Source: Chondrosia reniformis (taxonomy: Eukaryota; Porifera; Demospongiae; Chondrillida; Chondrillidae). Taken from it: 64,000 nt of DNA. The notes beneath the pieces were generated by a model. It saw only the letters and a program-made list of their open reading frames with translations. It searched no databases and was not told where the DNA came from. The stretch is taken from contig OX359191.1 in NCBI GenBank assembly GCA_947172415.1, forward strand, positions 7,239,130 through 7,303,129. The letters run 5' to 3'. This document shows positions 52,866 through 64,000 of this stretch, in pieces. The position numbers and the translations under genes are program-made. Position 1 is the stretch's first letter; every line of letters begins with the position of its first letter.

Positions 52866-55800
52866 TTAAGGATCAATGAAAGAGACCATTATATATCTAG
52901 TGCCATTTAATAGGGGAAGACCTTCATGTTGGTGAGTCAGTCTTCCCGGATGCATGAGTGCCCATCCAAGCTTAGTGTCCACCACACTGCAGTTATACCT
53001 TATAAACCTACAACCACCTCCCTGTACAGAAAGCATGGATATAGGAGAGAAAATGAAGAATATCATTTAGAATTGAATGGCTGTTGGAGAATAATGAGTA
53101 AAAAGACTCTGGTTTCATTAAGTGAACTAAAGTTCCATCCACTAACTCATTGAGCTCCTCAGGAGACATGAGTGGGTGGGGTAAATCCAGAGTCCACTGA
53201 AATGACAGAGTGAAAGATGTCACCAAATCTTGTTTGTGTTTTCAAGGGAACAATCTTTTGACTTTTTGAGCATCAAAAAACACAGTTTTGTTGCCTCTTC
53301 TTGATTGTCAGACATTTTGACCCTGAGGGTCTTCTTCATTGACACCTCAGGGTTGAAAGGTCTGGCAATCAAGTAGAGACAACAAAACTGTGTTTTTTGA
53401 TGCTCAAAAAGTAGAAAGATGATCCTTTCAAAAGATACGTTCAACACAGAAGAAATCCCTACTCTATTACAAAATTTGAACTTATTACATTGTGCACAAG
53501 GACAGAGAGGTGGCATATTACACATCAAGGGGGGGGAGGTGCTCACCCAGTGATCAACATTTGGCTTGCTGAGAGCCACATTTATGGTGTATGTGGAAGC
53601 ATCATGGTGGGGTCTTAAAGAAGGCTGTCCGTCCATAGCATATTTGACTACAAAGTTCATAATAGCAATACCCTGCAAGAAGGCAATAAACAAGCAAATA
53701 AACGAATAGAAATTAAATTAAGTTTACTAAGAAAGTAGATATAAACATGAATTACAGTTCAGAATCTCTAGAGGCAGCAGCTGTCTGCCAATGGCCATAG
53801 CCTTGAGGTGTGCTGATACATCCTTAAAAAGTGAACACCAGCAATGGTGTTACCAGTTAACCTAAAATATCCTTACCACATAATTACAGGGGTTAACTCA
53901 CTTTGGAATAGTACCCTGAGAAAATCTTTCCATTTACAGGGATAACATAAGATTTGATGATTTCAAGCCAATGATCCTCAAAGCCAACTTGGTTCATGTG
54001 AATGTCACGTGTGGGTACATTCTCATACCCTCCTGATAATCTGTTGTCATTGTGTGTGCCACCTGACCACTGACCATAGTGTTCCATTTCCCCGACAAGC
54101 TCTTTGGTGAACTTCTCTGACATTAATGGAAACCAGTAGACATCAGGACAAGGCTACAAATGATGAAGTAATTAATAAAATTATAATTATTTAATTATTA
54201 AAGCAGACATTGGCAAAGAAAGGGTAAACCTTACATTCTGTATTTCAACGTCTTCATTCAGCAACACTGACCAATTTGGATGAAGGTATTCCCTTTCCCA
54301 TTCCTAATTCAAAACCAAAATAATAATGTTGAAATGTAAATATGCATCTGGGGCAGCCTCACCATTCTGTTATTGAAGATTTCATACATGTCATTGTGGA
54401 GGTGTTCTGTGGAGTATTTGTCTGGATTAATAAGATAGCCGTATTCTTGTTCGTTCACCATGAACATGAAATGACCCTGTGAGAGGGATTTGAGGAATAG
54501 TTTTACTTAAAGTAAAATAACCTTTACCCATTCTTTGAGAAATGGGCATACATGCATAGTGTAATTACAATGGCAATATTGCCAGTGGTACACTCCGAAA
54601 TCTATATTCTACTTTATGTAACCTTATGTGTATACAATGGGCCCTCATACCCCAAAAATATTCAGATCTTTACTGCATTATATATACATGTTTAGATGTG
54701 GCAGATAAGGGTAAGAGACGGATGATGATGATGATCAGGGGTGGGACAGCCCCACTTAGGATTGAATGTGGAAGGTGGAGGGGTCTCAAGAGAGCGGAGA
54801 GAACATGTGGGGAGTGTGATTTGGGGAAGGTGGAAGATATGCAACATTGGCTGCTGGAGTGCGAGAGATGGAAGGATGAGCGAGTGGACCTTTTTCAGTC
54901 ATTGTCATGGGTAGCACTGGGGTTTGATTTGATGACTGATGATGATAAACTATTTGCCATTCTGGATCAAGGATGCAAGCATCACTCAATCCTTAAGATT
55001 ATTTTGAAGATGTGGACTGCTAGATTTAGTTGACCTTTTTGATTGATGACTTAATGTTTTGGTGAACTGATTTATTTGTCATGATGTATTGGTGTGTGCC
55101 TCATAGGACAGTTTGTCCTAGTGCTATGCATGTGGCACGTTAAATAATAATAATAATAATAATAATATACATATATACAATACCCAAATGTGCTATATAT
55201 ACTAATGGATAAAACATTTCACTATGTGTATATATTAGTGGGGTAGGCTGTTATTATTGTGAAATATAATGGGCAAAGCCCCTAGTCCCCCCCACCCTAA
55301 ACAAGAGTTGTAGCATTTAAATATGCTTTGTAATCAATAAAATATTGGTTTTTGAGATCTAAAAAAAAAACATTAGTTTAATAAATGAATCATTTTTGGG
55401 ACACCAAAGACATATTTACGTACGTAGATGTGTGAAATGTGGCTACAGATGATGTAGTTGATATGACACTAGTACATTCCTTCACTTACATTATTCCTCA
55501 TCCAATCAGAGAAAGCCAGTTCAAAGTCGTAGTTATCACTTTTGTAGTTTGGTGTATACTTCTCTATCCAACTGACTTTCATCAGATATACATTCATAAC
55601 ATGAGGAACATTCCACACTCCACTGCAGTCAAAAAATGACACATTAATATTAAAATAATCGGTCAAATGAGGTTACATAGCCACTAAAGAAAACCTTGCA
55701 ATGAGGATCATTCTGGATGACACCAAAATTTTGAGTAGGTGATATATTTAGACAAATTTCATTGGGTGATATAATTTACACAATTCTTCACCATTAAGTA

Positions 55801-58800
55801 TCTTCAAAATTATAAAAAATAATATATAACCTTAGTTAACTTTAGCTTCCTGAATATCACCATTTGCAAATGTATAAAATAAAGTGTTATAACAATTGCA
55901 TATGAACCCATATTATTAATATATCTATGAGATTAGCATAATAATAATGAATAGAATATAGGTAACAAATGAATTTGTATCAATACAGTAGACCCTCGCA
56001 AATCTAAACAACGAATAACTAATCATACGACACCACCAACGCCTAACATTTTGGCCTTATGCGGACGATTCCAGGTTAAGTATGTGTGATGGCGTCTATA
56101 ACGAAAGCCAAGAGAGCACACAAGACCCTAACTGTCGATCACAAACTGAAGCTGCTCAACCAGATCGGAAAGAAATCCTATACTGTGCTCTGTGACGAAA
56201 ATTGAGTGTTGATAATTAAGACTATATTTGTACTGGTACACATTTTGTGAAACTTTACTAATCCAAACAAATTCATTAATCTGAACACATTCCTGTAGCC
56301 TTTGGGACAATGCTATTCGGATTGGCGAGGGTCCACTGTACAATGAAAACCTATATTATATATAAATTTAATTTATGTAGAGTTTAAACTAGTTAAGTTC
56401 CCTGTGGTACATTTATTATTTACTTACAGTAAAGGAAGGTCAGTGATGTTTAGAAAGCCAATTTAAACATCCCATTTACATGTACACAGATGCCATAAAA
56501 CAGTTCAAAAAGATTGTTTGATGATACATACCCAGTTCCAATTGAGGAAATCTGGAATTGGAACTTACATTCTGTTCTTATTAAGTAGGTCGCTGTAGTC
56601 AGGAGAACGGGCATAGTAACCATCGCTAGCTACAGCGCCCCAGAAATTAGACCACAGCATTCCCGGCCTGGCCACTAAAGGAGCTATCACGTTCCTGAAA
56701 ATAGAAGAATATTAAGTGAACAGACCTAGTATGCAAACATAATTAATAGTGTGTTGGAGGAACAAGCAATGTACCTCTTAATGTGAAAGAACATTTTACT
56801 GTAGACTGGTTGAAATTACGTACATTATTACATAAATGTGAGTACAATTGCCATAAATACAATCTCTGAAAAGGTATGTACGTAGGAGACTCCATTTTAG
56901 GACAGTTTGACAGCTTCTAAGGAGAGTGGTTGGCTAATGCACAATGTGAACTATCCCGGGCACAAGACAGTGGCCAGTGCAATATTACATACATACATAC
57001 ATACGTACATATACCGGTTTGTGAGTATGCATGCACATACATATATATACCCACTTGTTGTATCTGATCAAATTTTGAATAAGATTTACATCTGTGATCA
57101 TGGTAATGGTGTCCAAGGCCAGAAAATACTCATCTTTCCATTGAATTGCCTCCTTCCTACAAATTTGTATAAATATAAGCTCAGTAAATAAGGATGTATA
57201 TAACATACAGTATAACTATCTATAGTACAGACACTATATAAGTGTACAACTGTCTATAGTACAGACACTATATAACTGTACAACTGTCTATAGTACAGAC
57301 ACTATATAACTGTACAACTGTCTATAGTACAGACAATATATAACTGTACAACTGTCTATAGTACAGACACTATAAAACTGTACAACTGTCTATAGTACAG
57401 ACACTATATAACTGTACAACTGTCTATAGTACAGACACAATCTCGAGGCAATCAGATATCAAACTAGAGTGAAATGATGAATCAGCTGGGAACAGAAGAG
57501 ATACTCATATAAGAATTCCCTATGTTAAGTCATTAGGATAAGACACAGCCCCGGGTGGGGGAATGGTAATATACTGAGAAATTCACAATTTCATTGTTAC
57601 AAGGTTTCAGACTACATGAATGTGCTTCTGAGCCCCAAAGCACTTGTGCACTGCACGTACATAGCTTCTTCTCTAGCGTCTTCGTGTGTCATCACCTGGC
57701 TAGGCTCTACATAGTAAACCCGACTGTACAGCTTATCGTTGGCCTTCAGCCAATCTCTGGCCACTTGATCATGATACTCCTCCTACATTAAGTATGTCAA
57801 GTGCACTAGTACATATGAATTCATATAAAGTATGTATAAATATATACAAAATGTGTATATATATCAGAGTGTGTAGGTATACAAATATATACGTATACAT
57901 ATAAAATACTAACATATACAAAATGTGCAAAGTATATAAACATATACGTATAAGAGTGTATAGGTATATAAATATATATATAGGAATAAGGAGTGTTATA
58001 TATTATGCTTGTTTAAATACAATCAAGTACTACACAGTGCAAGTTACAAATTTATACACGGATGCAAGGGACATTGTTCATGAAATAAATTAAAGGCCCC
58101 AGCCTTTATGTCCCTTGTGTGCAAGTTACCAAATTGTCTCTCACCCTGTTGTTTATGTGAATGCATGCAAGCAACCAACGGTACTCCTAGCTCACACTCA
58201 AGGCAAGTCAAATCTGCGGTGATTATTGGCTGAGACCCCCTGCATGAGACTGGAATTTTTGCTGATAATGGCATGCAGATGCATCATCTTCAGTCTATAC
58301 TTAGGTGTGAAAAGGTAATTGGAAGGCCATGTATTTAACCTTATATGATCTGTAGAGACTACTACTCTGTATGCAGCAGTTGAGAATTTCAGTGTGGCTA
58401 AAGTCTTGTAGCGTTTAATATACCTGATTGTGATTATTTTGGGAGTCATTTGCATCCGTATTATATTATATACCTAGCTCAGTGTGATTACCTTGGGAGT
58501 CACTTGCATCCGTGTATAAATTTGTAACTTGCACTGTGTAGTACTTGATTGTATTTAAACAAGCATAATATATAACACTCCTTATTTCTATATACAGTGC
58601 AAGTTACAATATACTAAGGTAATCTAATATAATATAAATAAATAATATAATATAATATAATATAATTAATTCATATGGCTCCAAGAAAGAACCTAGAAAC
58701 AAAATGGGCATATCATCATAAAGTTTAGGGTATAAAACTCATTTTAAATTAAGGGATTTTTGATTTAGGCCTCCGTTTGTTATATATATATATATATATA

Positions 58801-61800
58801 TAGAACATCGATACATACAACCATAATGGATAATATGTACAAACATGGATGAATATGTTCATAAATATACAGTTGAATCTATCGAATATTCACTATACTG
58901 AATACAAACTTGGATGAATGTGACTATATGTACCGTATGAGCTTGCACGCACGCATATTTATCCAAATCCACCCCTACGTATCCAATTACACTCCTGCAT
59001 ACGTACGTACACACATGGATAGGTAAAAATATTAACAGAAAACAAAAGAAGAGATGACGGAGCTTAAAGTACCAAAGTTTTACTACGGTCGTCTAAACGA
59101 ATTTATTTTACTTATTTTACATCAATATATAGCAACAATTCTGGCTTAAACTTAACATGAACGTATACAAATACGCTTTATCTAACCTTCGCTACAACTC
59201 GCTTATTCCGTAGCTCCTTCTCGTAGGAGAGCGTCGACTTGTCATAGCCGTTCACGAAAGGATGATCTTCTTTAGCAACGAGTCGGTGACGTTTTCGCAA
59301 CGTCACAAGATTCACTAAATGTTTACGGAGCGACATACGAGAGGTGTTGGTGACGCCCTAGAGAAACATCATAATACATCACGAGATTGCGCAATCGTAA
59401 CCTTGAATTCTTCGTTATATCTTGGTTATTTTGCTCATTTAATTAAGCAAAACTTCGCCAGACGTTTGTCATACACTTGTACCATGATATATGTCGGTTT
59501 CACAGTTATCTGACCAATTGAAAATTTTTATTAATATAACACATGGTTTCAATATAAATTTCCCATAGGTTTTCTATAGTCCTATGGCATTTTATATGCA
59601 GACTTTGTCCTCCGTTTTCTAACAAACGGAGGCCTAAATAAAAAATCCCTCCAATTTAAAATGAGTTTTATACCCTAAACTTTATGATGATGTGCCCATT
59701 TTGTTTCTAGGTCCTTTCTTGGAGCCATATGAATTATTTAATTACATTATATTACATTACATTATATTATATTATATTATTTATATTAGATTACCTTAGT
59801 ATATTGTAACTTGCACTGTATATATATACGTATAAAGTGATCCTAGGCCAGCTATAATGTACAATGAAGCATAGACTGGAGTGTCACATCTTAGGCAGGC
59901 ATTTAAAGCATGGCTACCTCTATCAGAAGTAAAATGGAGTACCAAAACATGGTCTAGTTCACCAGACTCTTACTTAGTATTATACTAGCAGCTTAATAGA
60001 CAAGGAACACCAGGAACTATAACGAAATTATTTTTATAATTCAAAAAGGAGGTCAATGCTGCAATGGAAACTGAATAGTGTTGTGCTTCGTCCACACTTC
60101 TTGGAACTCACACTATTTCTGAGGTAAACTGTAATTTTGTCCTTTGGATAAGAGATATTGAAGAATCTCTGAAAAAATTGAGCTAGGAACGGAGTTGGCT
60201 GATCAATAAAGATTCCCACAAACACCTTTGGAAAGGAGCCATCCTTTGGATCTTCCAAAAGATCATCTTTGCAGTGACCACACCCCTTTTCCTCCGTCCA
60301 CGCCTTCCCCAAGTAGTTGCCAAGGTAATTTAGAAATATCTTTGAGGGTCCATTTCCATGAAAGACAGATGGCTTGGTACCATAAATGACATTCTCTCCT
60401 CTAGTCACTTCTCCCTCAAACTTCAGCTCAATTTCCTCTGCAGAAAAAACAAACCACAACATAGATAGACACGATACGAAATGCAAGCTACTAACACAGC
60501 AGCAGAAAGTACTAAATATTACATACATACTTGTTCTTCTCCTCTAAGGACTTAGAGAAGAAGAGAATCAGGGGCTGTCAGGGTCACTAAGGTGGATTTT
60601 CCAGAAACTGCTGTCCAGCTCAGTGGCAAAAAGAAGGGAATTGATATGAAATGGCATCCTCATCCAAAGCCCTTAAGGTATACTAGTAATAAGCTTAGGA
60701 AAGCAGTGTGTGCTAAATACTTCCCTTAGCCTCATGCTGATATCACACACATATCTAAGTATGGGCAACTGGCTTAGACTATATATACCTTTAGCTCCAT
60801 TGAGGTTTTGAAAGATGTGTGATCGATGATCAAGCTTCATAGAATAATTTGTCTGTGAAAAAACATCCACACAAGTCATAAATTCAGTAGTCATGGTAAC
60901 CAATTAAAGGATCATACCCTTTTTTCCTCATCCAGGTAAATCTTTGTGTAGAATAGCTGGTCGTCATCTTTATCCTTCACACTGCTGTCCGACACAATAT
61001 TGTAGATGACATTGGCATACCCAATGAAACCTATAGTATGGTATAGACACACATATGTACTGATATTATATAGATGCTCTGTATATAATATTATAATAAT
61101 ACATATGGATAATCACTGGAATATTACTGGACCAGTCAAGTGACCAAAGTCTTATTGGGGAATGGGGGACCAGAGTTCTAATAAAATGGCAACCAGTGAT
61201 TCAAGATGGAAAAAATTGCACTTTGGTGGTGAGCTTGGATGACTGACTTCAACCAACTACCTTCAGTGTACCACATGTAAGAGCCCTACATAAGTGCTGG
61301 ATGAAACATCTGTCTGTGGTACTTTAAAAATTGCTTTCAATCTTGGATGACCCACTGGTTGCCATTTTTTAGGACTTTGGTCCCCCAGCTGAGATACGAG
61401 ATTGGTCCACACTCATCCGCCACTTCATAACAAACATGTACATATACATGTGTGATCATTATTCATTTACAGCTTCTCTCTTCAAAATAGCACAAGGAGT
61501 ACTACGTATATACAATGCTGGTACCAAAAGAATAACTCAATTAACATACTGGAGTCTTAAACGTACCTCCTGAACACAGGAACCGTTTTCCAAGTGCAAC
61601 TTTTGGATAAGTACTCTATTACAGAAAAATTAATCATAGTCACAACCATACAAAATTTAATTAAACTCTGTACTGTAAGTGAACATACAGCTAAAGCTTT
61701 GTCCGGCCAACAGAACCCTTCCGCAGAGAATACAGCATTTGCTTCAAAGTCAAGAAACTTGGTAATTATCTCATCTGCTGTTGATGCAAAAATCACATCA

Positions 61801-63063
61801 TAACTGTCAGTAAACATAACAAGTTTCCGCGTGTCATCCTTCCATTTCGCTAAAACTGGTTTCAACAAGTTTATCTTCTGTCCTCCCCCAGGGTAATTGG
61901 CTATATCACCACCTGTCCACTTCTGGCCCATTCCGACTACCTAGAGGTCAGAGGTCAGAGTACAGTAATTTATGACTCCAATAGCAGAGGTCAAAATCTA
62001 CAATGTTTCCAGTACAACGTCAACAAGTGTACTAAACAGAAGCTTTTACAGAATACTGCAATTGATGCTCCAAATACCAGAATTCAACATCTATATGTAC
62101 AAACTAGAATTGCATCAATGATCAACAGGCTTCTGTTGTTAATAACCTCCCTATGTTACATCACCAGGAAGGTTAAACCACGAAAAACCAAATTAACACA
62201 AGAATCAATACTAGCTAGGTTGTGCACCTGGACCTGGTATCCTTGCAAGTGCAATGGGTTATACCTGCCAGGTGCAGCCTTATAGTGGTTGGCTATTACT
62301 TTTGATTTGCCTTGGGCAATAATAATAATTTATTATTATTATTATTATTACTATATTAGGTAAATAAATAAATGAGATTACTATTATTATTATTACAGTG
62401 CCAATGCATACAATAACTGTATAAAATGCAAACCAAAAGTGGTTAAGGGGCAATATATGAAAAACATGACAACCATACATATGCAAATGCTATATTAACA
62501 GTATACATATCTAACATACACTGACTTGCGGTTCAAGCTTTGCCTAGATGCATCTATTCTTTGGTTTGCATGTACCAATCAATAAATAAAATTACTATTA
62601 ACATACCGAGGTAAGGAAAGTCATACAAAGTAGGGTGCAGTTTCAGCACTAGTAATATACGTATACATGCGTGTAATATAACACCAAGAGAAAACTAACT
62701 TCAACTTGTAAACCAAAGTCTTTAGCCGACTGCATAAATCTCGCATATCCATCCGTCTCATCCGTTGCCACTGTGACAATCTGTAAGGTCAGTTCGTTCT
62801 TCTCCTCACCTAGATCAGTCATTAGTGGCATCGATAGAGCTGTCAGTTTCAACATATACAATACGAACATTACCTACTCCAGAACTTGGTAAATTATTCA
62901 CACGGTACATAATGCACGCAGGCAATAATCTTAGCAATCTTATCTCTCACAGTACACACAAATTCGTACTCGTAAACATCGCATATAACAGTGTTACATC
63001 GAACGACGTACATTGTGCTGGATAAATGGCTCCTAGGAGCAGCAAAATCCAAAATCTCTCCAT
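52866..63063 (-). CDS. PLOD: Procollagen-lysine hydroxylase/glycosyltransferase (PLOD)
   Basis: ER enzyme that hydroxylates collagen lysines using Fe(II) and 2-oxoglutarate; its N-terminal part is a glycosyltransferase. It starts [18 protein letters not shown] at 63063, a clear signal peptide. About 16 exons. Glycosyltransferase region: [60 protein letters not shown]. Middle: [47 protein letters not shown]-terminal dioxygenase: [27 protein letters not shown], the metal site HHDAST with the second His in [11 protein letters not shown], and the 2-oxoglutarate Arg in GTRYIMVSF. It ends FIDP, as family members do. All key residues look present. Introns hold LINE, Tigger-like and foldback repeats. 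Confidence 0.95.
53245..53450. mobile_element. Diverged foldback element
   Basis: Arms GACTTTTTGAGCATCAAAAA and TTTTTTGATGCTCAAAAAGT are inverted. Between them are two facing GAAGACCCTCAGGGTC-like segments. The right side continues ACGTTCAACACAGAAGAAAT, matching the one-sided tail of the 38017 and 48425 copies. Intronic in PLOD. Confidence 0.6.
54700..55166 (+). mobile_element. LINE 3' fragment with (TAA)n tail
   Basis: The frame at 54708-55033 reads [20 protein letters not shown], then [20 protein letters not shown], the Cys-Cys-His-Cys end found in many LINE ORF2 proteins. It stops at 55031-55033. About 110 bp of 3' UTR and a TAA repeat (55144-55166) follow. It is 5' truncated and antisense to PLOD. 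The intact tail and open frame suggest a fairly recent insertion. Confidence 0.75.
55986..56338 (+). mobile_element. Tigger/pogo-like deletion derivative
   Basis: Inverted ends CAGTAGACCCTCGCAAATCT and CAGTGGACCCTCGCCAATCC (right end, reversed), flanked by TA. The plus strand at 56091 encodes [20 protein letters not shown] and KLLNQIGKK, like the start of the CENP-B-type DNA-binding domain of Tigger transposases, then stops at about 56205. No DDE domain remains. Intronic in PLOD. Confidence 0.7.
57210..57440. repeat. 34 bp tandem repeat
   Basis: About seven units of CTATAGTACAGACACTATAT plus AACTGTACAACTGT in a PLOD intron. Each unit contains the near-palindrome CTGTACAACTGTCTATAGTA. Confidence 0.9.
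57983..58592. mobile_element. Foldback element 1 of a nested pair
   Basis: Left arm 57983-58066 and right arm 58507-58592 are inverted copies (AATAAGGAGTGTTATATATT, ATGCTTGTTTAAATACAATC, AGTGCAAGTTACAAATTTAT). The interior is about 440 bp with no clear ORF. Next to it is foldback 2, which shares GTGCAAGTTAC. Intronic in PLOD. Confidence 0.75.
58596..59825. mobile_element. Foldback element 2 with about 200 bp arms
   Basis: Arms 58596-58795 and 59615-59825 are inverted copies (AGTGCAAGTTACAATATACT, AAAGTTTAGGGTATAAAACT, GGCCTCCGTTTGTTA), including the AT-rich ATAAT tracts. The unique interior of about 800 bp encodes on the minus strand [20 protein letters not shown] through [10 protein letters not shown], ending at a GTTAGA donor (about 59340 to 59187). 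The arms are long and well matched. The origin of the interior is unknown. Confidence 0.75.
61165..61388. mobile_element. Foldback repeat with hammerhead-like relic
   Basis: Left GGGGGACCAGAGTTCTAATA, AAATGGCAACCAGTGATTCA is inverted against TGGATGACCCACTGGTTGCC, ATTTTTTAGGACTTTGGTCC on the right. Inside, GTACCACA and TGTGGTAC form a perfect 8 bp stem around GAAACATCTGTC. A partial copy lies at 18545-18725. Intronic in PLOD. Confidence 0.6.
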
Positions 63064-63214
63064 TTACCAGGTTCCAAGCTTTCGACACTACACACCGCAA
63101 CTTCAATTTTTACTCAAATGATTATCGTTGTTACTGGTAAGAATGGAGATTATAAGCGCCGGCCGCCGTAAATATCCCATATAAGGAAGGCGTGGTCACA
63201 CCCATCACCGAAAA
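63064..63214. promoter_or_regulatory. Head-to-head intergenic region PLOD/caspase
   Basis: 151 bp between opposite start codons. It contains GCGCCGGCCGCCG near 63157, the most GC-rich spot nearby, and the caspase ATG sits in AAAATGGCAG. A shared promoter is likely. Confidence 0.55.
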
Positions 63215-64000
63215 ATGGCAGCCACGAGACAAGAGAGAGAGGCTATTACCCGAACATATGCGATCGTTACTAGAGATCTTAAGCCTTCTGATGTCATTGA
63301 TGAAATGCTGGCGGAGCAGTTGTTGACAACTAGTGAACATGAAGATATTGAAATCGAGAAGAACAGAAGAACAGCAGCCAGGAAAACCTTGTCTGCCCTT
63401 CAGACTAAGCGAAGTGGATCATTTGACAAGTTCATTCGTATACTCCTTAGAACGTCTGGACAAGAGCAGATTGCCGAAGAAATACTCAAAAGTAAGTCAG
63501 TATTAATTTTGGGTTGACGATTATTCTTCAAGTCTGACTTGCCCGCTTTGTCTTGTTTAGTCTACACTCCAATGACTAATGTGGTGGATTTGCCCGGCAA
63601 CCCAATAGAGGAGGAAAAACTTAGTGTTGCGGTAAAGGAAGAGGGGTCTCCTGAACCGCTAGCGTCCTCCCAGCCAGTTTCCCATTCTGAAGAAGAATCA
63701 CTTCCTGTTCATGTCCCCCAGCCAATGGTTTCAAGTAACCCTGACGACCCACAGTTTGGTTTGACTGAATATGTTGACGGAACCTATGACATAGAGAATG
63801 AAACTACAGATACTGCCTCCCCCACATACCCAATGAAGAGCAACCCCCGAGGGCTTGCTATTATAATCAACAACAAGGTTTTCCATGGTAGAATGAAGAA
63901 AAGGGAAGGGACGGACCTTGATGCTGAAAACCTCTACAGCCTCTTTCAGTGGCTTGGATTTGAAGTAAAACTCTTCCATAATCTGACAGGGAAGAAGATG
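63215..64000 (+). CDS. CARD-containing caspase, 5' part
   Basis: Cysteine protease of apoptosis, initiator type, cut off by the window end. Exon 1 (63215-63491) encodes a CARD: MAATRQEREAITRTYAIVTR through SFDKFIRILLRTSGQEQIAE. Exon 2 begins at 63561 in matching phase. It holds a Ser/Glu/Pro-rich linker of about 85 residues, then the start of the p20 domain: NPRGLAIIINNKVFHG, TDLDAENLYSLFQWLGFEVK. The catalytic His and Cys would lie beyond 64000, so activity cannot be judged. The CARD plus linker layout resembles caspase-2/9. Confidence 0.9.

Overview
This is a eukaryotic, clearly animal (metazoan) nuclear window. The genes are split into many short exons with GT-AG introns, mostly from about 40 bp to a few hundred bp. 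They encode animal families: lysyl hydroxylase, CARD caspase, tetraspanins, MICAL, liprin-beta, HIPK, IFT56, SIKE/FGFR1OP2 and DRAM/TMEM150. The AT-rich sequence, small introns, tight gene spacing and many short foldback repeats suggest an early-branching invertebrate. A demosponge is my best guess, but that is inference; no marker gene proves it.

Layout. 233-9368 (-): CARD, coiled-coil and ankyrin-repeat protein. 9707-13857 (-): mitochondrial translation factor GUF1 (EF4/LepA). 13938-16549 (+) and 17195-19728 (+): two DRAM/TMEM150 membrane proteins. 20340-21590: a 1.2 kb minisatellite. 22013-29386 (-): MICAL flavin monooxygenase. 29741-31928 (+): SIKE/FGFR1OP2. 32885-35210 (-): HIPK-type kinase. 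35357-40201 (+): liprin-beta. 40465-41589 (+) and 42171-43326 (+): two tetraspanins. 44149-44793 (+): unrecognised small protein. 44847-50561 (-): IFT56/TTC26. About 50719-51361 (+): candidate structured non-coding RNA. 52866-63063 (-): procollagen-lysine hydroxylase/glycosyltransferase (PLOD). 63215-64000 (+): 5' part of a CARD caspase, cut by the window end.

Four gene pairs are head to head with 80-354 bp between start codons (GUF1/DRAM, MICAL/SIKE, HIPK/liprin-beta, PLOD/caspase), so they probably share bidirectional promoters. The genes do not form one pathway. Loose themes are actin and adhesion (MICAL, liprin-beta, tetraspanins, PLOD), death-fold signalling (CARD-ankyrin protein, caspase) and autophagy (DRAM).

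The most interesting non-coding content is in the repeats. Two related copies (3679-3720 minus, 16767-16818 plus) together give a hammerhead ribozyme consensus: CUGAUGA core, GUCCU/AGGAC stem II, GAAAC and a GUC cleavage triplet. A second family (17939-17984, 46502-46547, 46002-46050, plus a relic near 38283) carries a hammerhead-like layout. There is also a family of palindromic elements with 14-17 bp target duplications, TA-flanked pogo/Tigger-like and hAT-like deletion derivatives, two LINE 3' fragments, and many intronic minisatellites. Exon boundaries were called by eye from splice signals, reading phase and family conservation. Those marked 'about' may be off by a few bases.
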